Of a stretch of DNA of 64,000 nt, positions 36,845 to 45,766 are shown piece by piece (position 1 is the first letter of the stretch; the number at the start of each line of letters is the position of its first letter). The DNA comes from DASVAL01 sp035649575 (GTDB taxonomy: Bacteria > Planctomycetota > UBA1135 > UBA2386): contig DASRJH010000031.1 of assembly GCA_035649575.1 (NCBI GenBank), forward strand, positions 1 to 64,000, given 5' to 3'. The notes under the pieces are model-generated. The model had not been told where the DNA came from, did not search any database, and saw only the letters and a program-made list of their open reading frames with translations. The translations under genes and the position numbers were made by a program.

Positions 36845-36850
36845 TAGCCT
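36845..36850 (+). promoter_or_regulatory. Putative -10 box (TAGCCT), 7 nt before GTG 36858
   Basis: The 12-mer ccagtagcctgc and the spacing to the start codon are the same as before the aldose epimerase gene. Confidence 0.35.
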
Positions 36851-36857
36851 GCCCGAT

Positions 36858-38453
36858 GTGAGTTTCGCCACGCTGAAGACGGGCATCGACGGCCTCGACG
36901 GCATCCTCGGCGGCGGCATCCGATACCCCGACAATGCCGCAGCATTTCTCTGCGTCGCGGGCGGACCCGGCACCGGCAAGACCCTGCTCGCGCTCGAGAT
37001 GATCGTGCGCGCGTGGCTCGCTGCCGAGGACGGCACGAAGTTCCTCTACTACTCGGTCGAGCACACACCCGAGAGCATCCACAAGAAGCTCGCCTTCGAC
37101 TTCGACTGGTTCCGCACCACGGCGCAGGTCACCGCGATGCCGCGCGAGGTCCCGAGCAAACTCGCGCTGATGGCCATGGGCAGCAACGGCCGCAGCGAAC
37201 TCGTGTTGACCCAGGCGCGGCCCGCCGCGCTGCAGCGCAAGAGCGCGCGCGGCACCATGGTCGACATCGAGTGGATCCTCGCCGAGATCGAGAACCAGTG
37301 CCTGGTCAGCCCCGTGCGCATGGTCGTGATCGACAACGTCGGCCTCCTGCTGACCGATCTCGAGTACTTCGAGAAGCGCGCGGCCCTGCTCGAGACGCGC
37401 CGGCGTCTGCTCGAGCACTGCATCCACGGCGTCTTCGTCATGGAGGAAGCGCACCCTCGCGACCTGCGGCTGCCGTCCGCCGAGGAGTTCTCGACGGATC
37501 TCATGCTGCACCTGTCGTTCCGCGAGGAGGCGACCGACTTCAAGGTGCGCGCGATCGAGATCCTCAAGGCGCGGCACCAGTACTACTACCGCGGCGTGCA
37601 CCACTTCTCGATCGCCGGGCGCGGCATCACGCGCGACATCTACCTCGGCGCGCGCAACGAACGCGGGCCCGGCATCCACCTCTACCCGTCGGTTGCGGCC
37701 CAGCTGTCGATCGCGCGCGACCAGGCGCAGTTCGCGGTGCCATCGCGCGGCAACACGGCGATCGATCTCGGCCATCCCGACCTCAACAGCGCGTTCCTGC
37801 ACGAGACGGGGCCGGCCGCGCGGTCCTCGACCGTGCTGCTGGCCGAACCGGGCACGCGCGCGACGTTCTTGGCGCTGCGTTTCCTCGCGGCCGGGCTGCG
37901 CCGCGGCGAACGCGTGCTGTTCGTGTCCACGCGCGAGGACCGCGACTCGATCCGGCGCATCTGCCAGCGCGAGCCCGTACTGCGCGATGTGTGCCTCGGT
38001 GCCGACGGCAAGTTCGCGCCCGACTTCCGCGTCGTCTACCCGCATCCGGAGTTCATCACGGCCGGCAAGTTCACGTGGGACCTCGTGCGGTTGTGCCAGG
38101 GTGGCCACGCCGACGGCGAACCGAAGCCCGTGGAACGCATGTCGTTCGACAACATCTTCCGGCTGCAGGACCGCTTCCCGCTGATCAAGGAACAACGCTT
38201 CCTGATCGCGGCGATGCTCGACATGATGCGCTACCAGGGCGTCACGCCGTTGCTCGTCGACATGGTGCCGCCAGGCGCGAGCCGCGGCCGGACGGATTTC
38301 GACCCCTCGAGCTACCTGACCGGCTTCGACAACGTCGTCCACCTCTTCTTCGAACAGGAGGAGCAGGGGGCGCGGCCGTTCTTCCGGGTGTTGAAGTCGG
38401 TCGGCAACGACTACCGGCCCGAGCCGGTGCCGATCGAGTGGCGCAAGGCCTGA
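36858..38453 (+). CDS. Two-domain KaiC-like RecA-family ATPase
   Basis: 531 aa. The first RecA-like domain opens with the KaiC pattern TGIDGLDGILGGGI and has Walker A GGPGTGKT (Lys 41) and a Walker B-like strand RMVVIDNVGLLL. The second domain (~300-531) keeps the KaiC-like layout (LLAEPGTRATFLALRFL, ERVLFVSTREDR), but its Walker A lacks the GKT lysine, so it probably does not hydrolyse ATP. No KaiA or KaiB is adjacent. GTG 36858 starts the conserved region. Function unknown; KaiC-like proteins outside cyanobacteria are linked to signalling or stress. Confidence 0.8.
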   Translation: MSFATLKTGIDGLDGILGGGIRYPDNAAAFLCVAGGPGTGKTLLALEMIVRAWLAAEDGTKFLYYSVEHTPESIHKKLAFDFDWFRTTAQVTAMPREVPSKLALMAMGSNGRSELVLTQARPAALQRKSARGTMVDIEWILAEIENQCLVSPVRMVVIDNVGLLLTDLEYFEKRAALLETRRRLLEHCIHGVFVMEEAHPRDLRLPSAEEFSTDLMLHLSFREEATDFKVRAIEILKARHQYYYRGVHHFSIAGRGITRDIYLGARNERGPGIHLYPSVAAQLSIARDQAQFAVPSRGNTAIDLGHPDLNSAFLHETGPAARSSTVLLAEPGTRATFLALRFLAAGLRRGERVLFVSTREDRDSIRRICQREPVLRDVCLGADGKFAPDFRVVYPHPEFITAGKFTWDLVRLCQGGHADGEPKPVERMSFDNIFRLQDRFPLIKEQRFLIAAMLDMMRYQGVTPLLVDMVPPGASRGRTDFDPSSYLTGFDNVVHLFFEQEEQGARPFFRVLKSVGNDYRPEPVPIEWRKA

Positions 38454-38556
38454 GCCGGGGCCGACGGCGTTCGCCGCGCGGGCGGGTCTCGAGCCGACCG
38501 GGATTCTGTCCCTCCGGCTCAAGTCTGACCGCCAAATGCCGATGGGAAGGGGGCCT

Positions 38557-38582
38557 CGGCCCGCCGTTCGACCGGCGGGCCG
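38557..38582. terminator. 10-bp-stem hairpin between the KaiC-like gene and the secreted protein gene
   Basis: cggcccgccg / cggcgggccg with a 6-nt loop, about 105 bp after the KaiC-like stop and 20 bp before the next ATG. Possibly a terminator without T-tract or a structured leader. Confidence 0.5.
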
Positions 38583-38602
38583 CCCCAACCCAAGGTCCCC
38601 CG

Positions 38603-39466
38603 ATGCGATGTCTGGCGGCGAGCGTGCTTCCAGTTGCGGCTGCGATGGCGCAGGATCGCTGCGCGTCCGAGGCTGCTTGCGTGTGGGAGTCCATGGGAAT
38701 CGAGGTTGCGCCGGCGTCCTACCGCAGCGAGGCCGTGCGTCAGGACGAGGGTTTCCTGACACCGTGGTTCGTGGCTTTCCGTTTCGGGGATGACACCCGG
38801 CTCGCTCCCACGAATCTGAGTGATTCAGGGTACTGGTTGCACGACGCGACGCTTCCGGCTCGCGGCCTCTGGTGCGAGAGTGATCATCACGGCGACGATC
38901 ATCACGACGATCCGAGCGGCACGAGCACGACACGAGTGGTCGGTGCGAGTTACCTGGGCTTGCACCGCCCGAGAAACAGCTTCGGCACCGTCGAGGAGAC
39001 CTTCTCGTTCGGCTTCGACGCGACCGACACGGGCGCAGGGTCGTTCGATTGCGGACTGCAGTCCTCGTTCGTGCTCGCCCTCGAACTCGACGGGCACGAC
39101 GGGCACGCCGGAAACGTCGCCGTGCACGCCGAGGCGCATCTCGGCATCTACGCGCAGCTCGGCATCGAACCGTCCTTCTCGCTCGCGCGGCTCGGTGGCG
39201 TCGACGTGACGTTCGCCGTGCCTCTCACGATGGGCTTCTGCCTCAAGAACTACTACGTGGACGCCGACGGCAGGGGCGACCTCTTCGGGTATCTCGACCT
39301 CGGCGCGGTCGCCTCGTCGCCGCTGCCGTTCCTGCCGTCGCGAGTGGGTCTGTGGCACCTCGACGTCGGTCTGCACTGGCTCCTGCTCGGCGACAGCAAC
39401 GAACAGCGCGAGGCCGGCGAAACCAGCGACATGATGGTGTCGATCGGGCTCGGCACGACCTTCTGA
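38603..39466 (+). CDS. Secreted protein of unknown function with a His/Asp-rich loop
   Basis: 287 aa with a short signal peptide (~1-16, MRCLAASVLPVAAAMAQ). The body is rich in alternating hydrophobic strands (VAVHAEAHLGIYAQLGIEP, PLTMGFCLKNYYVDADG, VGLWHLDVGLHWLLLGD) ending in Phe, which suggests an outer-membrane beta barrel. The segment DHHGDDHHDD (~residues 95-105) could bind metal. No family recognised. Convergent with the ACT gene, 2-bp gap. Confidence 0.7.
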   Translation: MRCLAASVLPVAAAMAQDRCASEAACVWESMGIEVAPASYRSEAVRQDEGFLTPWFVAFRFGDDTRLAPTNLSDSGYWLHDATLPARGLWCESDHHGDDHHDDPSGTSTTRVVGASYLGLHRPRNSFGTVEETFSFGFDATDTGAGSFDCGLQSSFVLALELDGHDGHAGNVAVHAEAHLGIYAQLGIEPSFSLARLGGVDVTFAVPLTMGFCLKNYYVDADGRGDLFGYLDLGAVASSPLPFLPSRVGLWHLDVGLHWLLLGDSNEQREAGETSDMMVSIGLGTTF

Positions 39467-39468
39467 AC

Positions 39469-39903
39469 CTACTGACCCCGCGGGGTCTCCTTCCTGGGCG
39501 GGCCACCGCTGGCCTGCAGGGCGCGCAAGGCCGACATCGCCTGCGCCGACTGCTCGACCGGAACGAACAGGTGGTCGTGGTGCGCGCCGGCGATCACGTT
39601 GCAGGCGATCCCTGCGGCCGCGAGTGCCTGGGCGACCGCGGCCGTGAGCCCGACGGCGTGCAGGTCGGAAGCGACGGTCAGCGTGATCCACGCGGCGCGG
39701 AACCGCGACGCGAACCCACGCGCGCGCGCATCGGTTTCACGCAGCACGAGCGACCATCCCTCGTCTTCGAGCACCGCGGCAACCACTTCGAGACCGCTGA
39801 TGTCGTTCTCGGCCGGCACCGAGACGAATACGAACGCTCCCTCGTGCAGCACCGGGTTCATCGTGCGCAACAGCGTCGCCCGGTCGCTGATCGGCGCGCT
39901 CAC
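39469..39903 (-). CDS. ACT-domain protein (ACT_3/ACT_7 type)
   Basis: 144 aa. Tandem small-molecule-binding ACT folds: LHEGAFVFVSVP and AAWITLTVASDLHAVGLTAAVAQALAAAGIACNVIAGAHHDHLFVPV is the second, with the closing motif matching the DUF2241/ACT_3-CASTOR group. Likely an amino-acid sensor or regulator. GTG start. It lies downstream of acetyl-CoA synthetase on the same strand with a 36-bp gap. Confidence 0.8.
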   Translation of the reverse strand: MSAPISDRATLLRTMNPVLHEGAFVFVSVPAENDISGLEVVAAVLEDEGWSLVLRETDARARGFASRFRAAWITLTVASDLHAVGLTAAVAQALAAAGIACNVIAGAHHDHLFVPVEQSAQAMSALRALQASGGPPRKETPRGQ

Positions 39904-39939
39904 GGCCCGAGACCCTGTTCGATCATCGCGTGTTCACCC

Positions 39940-41883
39940 CTACACCCTGGCCCTGTGCCCCTGCACGATCTGCGCGACCACTTGCGGCTCGGCCAGCGTC
40001 GTGATGTCGCCGAGGTCGCCGTAGTCGCCTTCGGCGATCTTGCGCAGGATGCGCCGCATGATCTTCCCGCTGCGCGTCTTCGGCAGCCCCGCGACGACCT
40101 GGATGCAGTCCGGCGTCGCGATCGGACCGATGGCCTTGCGCACCTGTTGCTTCAGCACGGCCTCGACGTCGGCGGGATCCACGCCGTCTGCTGGCTTGGC
40201 CGGCAGCACGAACGCGAAGATGCCCGTGCCCTTGAGCTGGTGCGGGAACCCCACCACCGCGGCTTCGGCGCAGAACTCGTGCGCGACGAGCGCACTCTCG
40301 ACCTCGGCCGTGCCGAGCCGATGTCCCGCCACGTTGATCACGTCGTCGACGCGCCCCGTGATCCAGTAGTAGCCGTCCTCGTCGCGTGTGCAGCCGTCGC
40401 CGGTCAGGTAGAGCCCGCGATACCTCGAGAAGTAGGTCTGCCGGTAACGACAGTGGTCGCCCAGGATCGTGCGCGATTGGCCGGGCCAGCTGCCGGCGAG
40501 GCAGAGGTTGCCCGTGACGCCGTTGCCGCGCAACTCCCCGCCCTCGTCGTCGACGATCACGGGCCGTACGCCAGGCAACGGGAAGGTCGCGGAGCCCGGC
40601 TTGCACGGCGTCGCGCCGGGCAACGGCGAGATCATGATGCCGCCCGTCTCGGTCTGCCACCACGTGTCGACGACCGCGCAACGCTTGTCGCCGACGACGT
40701 CGTGATACCACTGCCAGACCTCGGGGTTGATCGGCTCGCCGACCGAGCCGATCACGCGCAGGCTGTCGCGCTTGTATTTCACGACGGGCTCGTCGCCGAA
40801 GCGCAGCAACGCACGCAGCGCCGTCGGCGCCGTGTAGAAGATCGTCACCTTGAGGTCGTCGATGATCTGCCAGTAGCGGCTCGCATCGGGATAGACCGGC
40901 GTCGACTCGAACATGACGGAGGTCGCGCCGTTGCAGAGCGGCCCGTAGACGATGTAGCTGTGGCCCGTGACCCACCCGACGTCGGCCGCGCAGAAGAAGA
41001 CGTCGCCGGGGTGCCAGTCGAACACGAGCTCGTGCGTGTAGGCCGCGTAGAGCAGATAGCCGCCCGTCGTGTGGACCTGGCCCTTCGGCTTGCCCGTGGA
41101 GCCCGACGTGTACAGTACGAACAGCGGGTCTTCGCTGTCCACCCATTCCACGGGGCTGGTGGCGCGCTGCTTCTGCATCTCCTCGTGCAGCCAGAGATCG
41201 CGGCCCTGCTGCATCGGCACCGCGGTTTCGGTCCTCTTGACGACGAAGACCGCCGTGATCGGCAGCCCGTCCGTGGCCTCGTCGACGGTCTTCTTGAGCG
41301 GGATCACCTTGCCACCGCGCAGTCCTTCGTTGGCCGTCAGCACGACGCGGCAATCGGCGTCGACGATGCGGTCTCTGAGCGACTCCGCCGAGAAGCCCGC
41401 GAACACGACGGAGTGGATGGCGCCGATGCGCGCGCAGGCGAGCATCGCGAAGACGGCCTCGGGGATCATCGGCAGGTAGATGCAGACGCGGTCGCCCTTC
41501 TGCACGCCGTGGTGACGCAGCACGTTGCTGAGCCGGCCGACCTGCTCGTAGAGCTCGCGATACGTGATGTGCCGGTAGGTCGACGGCTCGTCGCCGACCC
41601 AGATCAGGGCCGTCTGGTCCCCACGGTCGACGAGGTGGCGGTCGATGCAGTTGTAGCTCGCGTTGAGCTTGCCGCCGAGGAACCAGCCGACCTCGGCTTT
41701 CTCGAAGTCCTGTTCGAACGTGCGCTCGAACGGCTGGAACCAATGCAGCCGTTTGGCCTCCCGGCCCCAGAAGCTCGCAGGGTCCTCGATCGATGCTTCG
41801 TAGAGGCGGCGGTATTGCGCGAGCGAACTGACGTGCGCGCGGCTCTGGATGGCGGGTTTGCAGTCGACGATTCGATCGGACAT
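39940..41883 (-). CDS. acs: Acetyl-CoA synthetase (AMP-forming)
   Basis: 647 aa, full family length. It activates acetate through acetyl-AMP to acetyl-CoA. Motifs: YTSGSTGKPKG (P-loop-like AMP site), VDTWWQTETGGIM (A5), YYWITGRVDDVINVAGHR (A8 hinge) and the C-terminal KTRSGKIMRRILRK whose Lys is the acetylation-regulated catalytic residue. It lies 15 bp downstream of the aminopeptidase gene on the same strand. Confidence 0.95.
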   Translation of the reverse strand: MSDRIVDCKPAIQSRAHVSSLAQYRRLYEASIEDPASFWGREAKRLHWFQPFERTFEQDFEKAEVGWFLGGKLNASYNCIDRHLVDRGDQTALIWVGDEPSTYRHITYRELYEQVGRLSNVLRHHGVQKGDRVCIYLPMIPEAVFAMLACARIGAIHSVVFAGFSAESLRDRIVDADCRVVLTANEGLRGGKVIPLKKTVDEATDGLPITAVFVVKRTETAVPMQQGRDLWLHEEMQKQRATSPVEWVDSEDPLFVLYTSGSTGKPKGQVHTTGGYLLYAAYTHELVFDWHPGDVFFCAADVGWVTGHSYIVYGPLCNGATSVMFESTPVYPDASRYWQIIDDLKVTIFYTAPTALRALLRFGDEPVVKYKRDSLRVIGSVGEPINPEVWQWYHDVVGDKRCAVVDTWWQTETGGIMISPLPGATPCKPGSATFPLPGVRPVIVDDEGGELRGNGVTGNLCLAGSWPGQSRTILGDHCRYRQTYFSRYRGLYLTGDGCTRDEDGYYWITGRVDDVINVAGHRLGTAEVESALVAHEFCAEAAVVGFPHQLKGTGIFAFVLPAKPADGVDPADVEAVLKQQVRKAIGPIATPDCIQVVAGLPKTRSGKIMRRILRKIAEGDYGDLGDITTLAEPQVVAQIVQGHRARV

Positions 41884-41898
41884 GGCTCTATCGCGCAG

Positions 41899-43410
41899 TC
41901 ACAACGCCCGGGCCCACTGTAGCAGCGTGCGCACCGCCGTGCCGGCGGCGCCCCCTCGGTAGTAGTCCTTGGCGATGCCGCCGTAGGCGGCGCCCGCGAT
42001 GTCGAGGTGCGCCCACGGCGTTTCGCCGGCAAAGTAGGAGAGGAAGGCACCGCCCGCCGTCGAGCCGTTGCCGTGTTGGGTGCCGTTGATGTTCGCGAGG
42101 TCCGCGAACTTGCTCTTCATCTGCTCCTTGTGGCACTCCCAGAGCGGCAGCTGCCAGAGCGGTTCGTCAGCTGCCTTGCCGGCCGCAATCAGCGCGTCGA
42201 TGAGCTTCTGGTCGTTGCCCATGATGCCGGCCATCTCGTGGCCGAGCGCCGTCACGACGGCGCCGGTCAGCGTCGCGAGGTCGACGATCAGCTTGGGCTT
42301 GTAGAACTTCTTCGCGTAGCAGATCGCGTCGGCGAGCACGAGGCGACCTTCGGCATCGGTGTTCAGGACTTCGATCGTGCGCCCGTCCATCGCGGTGACG
42401 ACGTCGCCGGGTTTCTGCGCGTTGGCGCCCGGCATGTTCTCGGTCGCGGCGATCAGGCCGATCAGGTTGCACCCCGGCTTGTGGTCTCTGAGCGCGCCGT
42501 GTTTGACCGCGTGGAAGAAGCCCAGCACGGCGCCCGCGCCACACATGTCGTAGCGCATCTCGTCCATCTTGGCGGCCGGCTTGATGCTGATGCCGCCCGT
42601 GTCGAACGTGAGGCCCTTGCCGACGACGCAGGCATTGCCCTTGCTGCCCGGCACGCGGTACTCGAGCACGAGGAACTTCGGTGGCTCGTCGCTGCCGCGC
42701 GCGACGCCGAGCAAGGCGCCCATCCCGAGTCGCTGCATCGCCTGCAGATCGAGCACCTTCACGTGCAGGCCGCCGCCCGTGAGTCCCTTCGCGGCCTTCG
42801 CGAGCGATGTCGGCGTACACAGATTCGACGGCATGTTCTCGAGGTCGCGCGCGAACACCGTGGCCTCCCCAGCGATGCTCCCCTGCTCGAGACCGCGCTC
42901 GAACGCAGTCGCGTCGCGCTTCTCCATGCCGACGCCGGCGACCTGGCAGATCGCGGCCTTCTGCGTCTTGGGCTTCTGCTGCCGCGGCGGTTCGTAGCGG
43001 TAGGCCCCGAGCACGAGACCTTCGGCAATCGCCTGCCCTGCCTCGAAGGCCGCGACCGGACCGAGCGCCTGCTTGCCCACGCACAGGCCGAACGTCTCGA
43101 CGCCGACCTCGGCCGCCGCCGCTTGCGCCACGGCCGCGATGCGGCGCAGCTTCTCGGTGTCGACCGTCGCCGCGGCACCGAGGCCCACGAACCCGAGCCG
43201 CTTGCAGTGCCCCTTCGCGCCGCGCGCGGGCTGGCTCTGGTGGAACAGGTTCGTGCTGCGCCACGCCGTCTTGAGGTCCCCGGTCGCCTTGGCCGCAGCG
43301 ACTGCCGGTTTCAGCTGCGGGCCCGCATCGGGTATCGCACCGTCGACAGCAAGGGCCAGCACGAGTTCGCCGCGGCTACATGCCGCCGGCGTGACGGGGC
43401 GGATCTTCAT
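41899..43410 (-). CDS. pepA: Leucyl aminopeptidase (M17, PepA)
   Basis: 503 aa. The C-terminal catalytic domain has the M17 signature NTDAEGRLVLADA with metal ligands Asp and Glu, and VGKGLTFDTGGISIKP with catalytic Lys and metal Asp; the N-terminal domain (~1-170) is the less conserved macro-like part. A di-zinc or manganese cytosolic enzyme that removes N-terminal residues from peptides. ATG 43410 matches the family start. Confidence 0.93.
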   Translation of the reverse strand: MKIRPVTPAACSRGELVLALAVDGAIPDAGPQLKPAVAAAKATGDLKTAWRSTNLFHQSQPARGAKGHCKRLGFVGLGAAATVDTEKLRRIAAVAQAAAAEVGVETFGLCVGKQALGPVAAFEAGQAIAEGLVLGAYRYEPPRQQKPKTQKAAICQVAGVGMEKRDATAFERGLEQGSIAGEATVFARDLENMPSNLCTPTSLAKAAKGLTGGGLHVKVLDLQAMQRLGMGALLGVARGSDEPPKFLVLEYRVPGSKGNACVVGKGLTFDTGGISIKPAAKMDEMRYDMCGAGAVLGFFHAVKHGALRDHKPGCNLIGLIAATENMPGANAQKPGDVVTAMDGRTIEVLNTDAEGRLVLADAICYAKKFYKPKLIVDLATLTGAVVTALGHEMAGIMGNDQKLIDALIAAGKAADEPLWQLPLWECHKEQMKSKFADLANINGTQHGNGSTAGGAFLSYFAGETPWAHLDIAGAAYGGIAKDYYRGGAAGTAVRTLLQWARAL

Positions 43411-43436
43411 CGCGGCACGTTGTAGCGCCGCCCGAC

Positions 43437-44126
43437 TCAGGCACCACCAGGCTTCGGCAGATCTCCGACCCACCGCACCGTGTCCCCGTCGCGCAGCTGC
43501 TCGAGCTTCCAGATCGGTACTTCGTTCTTGAGCCGATCCATCAGGAACCGGCACGCATCGAAGGCAGGACCGCGATGCGGCGAAGCCACGACGACGACCA
43601 CGGACGCAGCGCCGATCGGGACTGTGCCGAGCCGATGCGCGACGCGAGCCCGCGTGATCGGGAAGCGCCGGATCGCCTCCTCGAACAGACCGCACATGAC
43701 CTTCTGCGCCATCTCCGGGTAGGCCTCGTAGCGCAGCGAGAGCACGGCGACCCCTTCGTTCTGGTTCCGCGTCGTGCCCGCGAACGTCACGACGGCCCCG
43801 TCGGCATCGGTGCGGCACTCGGCTTCCAACACTCGCGGATCGATCTCGTCCGACACGAGGTCGAAGCGGTAGAGGTCGTGCGCACCCGAACCACCGCTGA
43901 TCGGCGGGATGAAGGCCACCTCGTCGCCGTCGTGCAGCACGGTGTCGCCGCGCGCGTAGTCCCGGTTCACGGCGTAGGCCACCGGTAGCCGCAGCAGCGG
44001 CGGCGCCTGCTGGCCGAGACGCTGGCGCAAGAACTCGACCGAGGTCCCCGAGGGCACGTGCAGCTCCATCGTCTCGGTGCCAAGAGCCTCACGCACGGCG
44101 GCGAAGCAACGCACGGTGATGCGCAT
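43437..44126 (-). CDS. MoaD-MoaE fusion, molybdopterin synthase
   Basis: 229 aa from ATG 44126 (MRITVRCFAAVREALG); further in-frame starts lie at 44141 and 44147. Residues 1-79 are the MoaD ubiquitin-like sulphur carrier, ending PPISGG (Gly 78-79), the tail that must be thiocarboxylated. Residues ~85-229 are MoaE, with AGTTRNQNEG, LRYEAYPEMA, RVAHRLGTVPIG, VVASPHRGPAF and KNEVPIWKLE. In unfused systems the GG is the free C terminus, so here cleavage after Gly 79 would be needed, as reported for mycobacterial MoaX. moaC lies 6.3 kb away on the same strand. Confidence 0.92.
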   Translation of the reverse strand: MRITVRCFAAVREALGTETMELHVPSGTSVEFLRQRLGQQAPPLLRLPVAYAVNRDYARGDTVLHDGDEVAFIPPISGGSGAHDLYRFDLVSDEIDPRVLEAECRTDADGAVVTFAGTTRNQNEGVAVLSLRYEAYPEMAQKVMCGLFEEAIRRFPITRARVAHRLGTVPIGAASVVVVVASPHRGPAFDACRFLMDRLKNEVPIWKLEQLRDGDTVRWVGDLPKPGGA

Positions 44127-44245
44127 GAGCTGTTCGGGCATCGCCACATTCTGTTGCCCCGGTGGCCATCCTGGCTATTGGCTGGCTAGAATCCCGACCC
44201 GGACTCGCGGTTGCGCCCTCGCCCACGACCGGGCTGTCTCCCCTC

Positions 44246-45751
44246 ATGCGATATTCCTACGCTCTCTTCGCCGCAGCAGCGGTTGCGGCCTCTGTTCCCA
44301 GCCAGAACTGTCCTGTGCTCCCAACCTGGACGCCCTTCCCAACCCCGGTGCCTCCCGCGACGCAACCGTCCGTGCGGCGCTCGGGAGCCATGTGCTTCGA
44401 CGGCAATGGCAACCGCCTCATCCTGTATGGCGGTGTCAGCCCGACGCCGAGCATCATCCTCAGCGAGACCTGGGCGTTCAACGGCGCGGCGTGGACGCTG
44501 CTGTCACCGATCGGCGGAGCTCCGGGTCGCTGGGGCCACCAGATGGTGCGCAACACGGTGTTGAACCAACTCGTGACGTTCGGTGGTCGTTCCCCCACGA
44601 TCAGCGGCTTCGCCCAGGACAGCTATCTGTGGAACGGCACGGCCTGGTCCAGCCTCCCGACATCGAACCCTCCGGCGGCGCGCTACCTGTACGGGATGAC
44701 CTACGACTCCGGGCGCAACAAGATCGTGATGTTCGGCGGCCGTGCCGCGCTCGCGACCAAGGGCGACACCTGGGAGCTGACGATCAACGGCGTGACCGGG
44801 AGCTGGCAGGAAATCGTGACCCCGACGTCACCACCGCCGCGCGAAGAGATGGTGATGGCATACATGCCGGAGCTGCGCCGCACTGTGTTGTTCGGCGGCT
44901 ACGACCGCGACACGGACACCATCTACGGCGACACCTGGGGGTACGACGGCGTCACGTGGCAACTCCTGTCACCCATCATGCCCCCTCCCCCGGTGGAACT
45001 GACGCCGCGCTACCGCGCGGCCAGCGCATACGACACCGCACGCCGGCGCCTCACGGTCTACGGCGGGTTCGACGGCGCCTTGGTGAAGACCGATACCTTC
45101 GAATTCACGGGCGACGAGTGGCGACTGATCAACGTGGGACCGGGCAGCCTCAACGCGACCGAGATGTATGCGGCCTACGACAGCCAGCGCCGCAGGTTCG
45201 TCACGTTCGGAGGCTACGGCGTTGCGTTCAGCAACCAGACCCACGATTACAACGGCAGCTGCACCGCGTTCTTCAGCCAGTTCGGCGAAGGGTGCGAGAC
45301 GTCGATCGGCGTTGGCGCGATCTCCGTCTTTGATCCCGACGGTCCAACAGGCCCCGTGCCGCCGAGCCTGCCGCGGCTCGGCCAGCAGTATCAGATACAG
45401 TTCTCCAACATTCCGCCGCAGACTCCGCCGGCGACGACCTTCGTCATCGTCGTCGTCGGACTGTCGAACACGACTCTCAGCGGCATCCCGCTGCCACTCG
45501 ATCTGAGCGTCATCGGCTGGGCATGCTCGCCTCCCGCACCACCATGCCCACCATGCTTCCTGCTGACTTCCGCCGATCTCCTGGATGTGCTCGAGACGCC
45601 GACCGGTCTCCTGACGAAGAACATTGCGATCCCGAACACCTCGACCCTGACCAACCTGCCGCTCTACTCACAGGCGCTCATTCTCGATCCGGGTGCGCCC
45701 AACGGGGTGGGTGGCACCAGCCGCGGCGGCGTCGGCGTCATTGGAAACTGA
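44246..45751 (+). CDS. Secreted Kelch-repeat protein with a conserved C-terminal domain
   Basis: 501 aa. A signal peptide (~1-20, MRYSYALFAAAAVAASV) supports ATG 44246. At least five Kelch blades follow (RLILYGGVSPT, QLVTFGGRSPT, KIVMFGGRAAL, RTVLFGGYDRD, RLTVYGGFDGA, RFVTFGGYG), predicting a beta-propeller. The last ~150 residues begin at FGEGCETSIGVGAI, contain PSLPRLGQQY, and end in Gly-rich sequence; the same domain ends the SGNH-like protein at 53647-55008. That shared tail may serve surface sorting. Confidence 0.85.
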   Translation: MRYSYALFAAAAVAASVPSQNCPVLPTWTPFPTPVPPATQPSVRRSGAMCFDGNGNRLILYGGVSPTPSIILSETWAFNGAAWTLLSPIGGAPGRWGHQMVRNTVLNQLVTFGGRSPTISGFAQDSYLWNGTAWSSLPTSNPPAARYLYGMTYDSGRNKIVMFGGRAALATKGDTWELTINGVTGSWQEIVTPTSPPPREEMVMAYMPELRRTVLFGGYDRDTDTIYGDTWGYDGVTWQLLSPIMPPPPVELTPRYRAASAYDTARRRLTVYGGFDGALVKTDTFEFTGDEWRLINVGPGSLNATEMYAAYDSQRRRFVTFGGYGVAFSNQTHDYNGSCTAFFSQFGEGCETSIGVGAISVFDPDGPTGPVPPSLPRLGQQYQIQFSNIPPQTPPATTFVIVVVGLSNTTLSGIPLPLDLSVIGWACSPPAPPCPPCFLLTSADLLDVLETPTGLLTKNIAIPNTSTLTNLPLYSQALILDPGAPNGVGGTSRGGVGVIGN

Positions 45752-45766
45752 CCGAGTCCGCGGCGC

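Noticed and set aside
36717..36857. Upstream N-terminal extension of the KaiC-like protein
   Set aside because: The extra 47 codons overlap the divergent phosphatase gene and are unlike KaiC; GTG 36858 starts the conserved domain.
36699..38933. 744-residue minus-strand frame over the KaiC-like gene
   Set aside because: Codon periodicity and domain content belong to the plus-strand gene; the minus translation is low-complexity with no motif.
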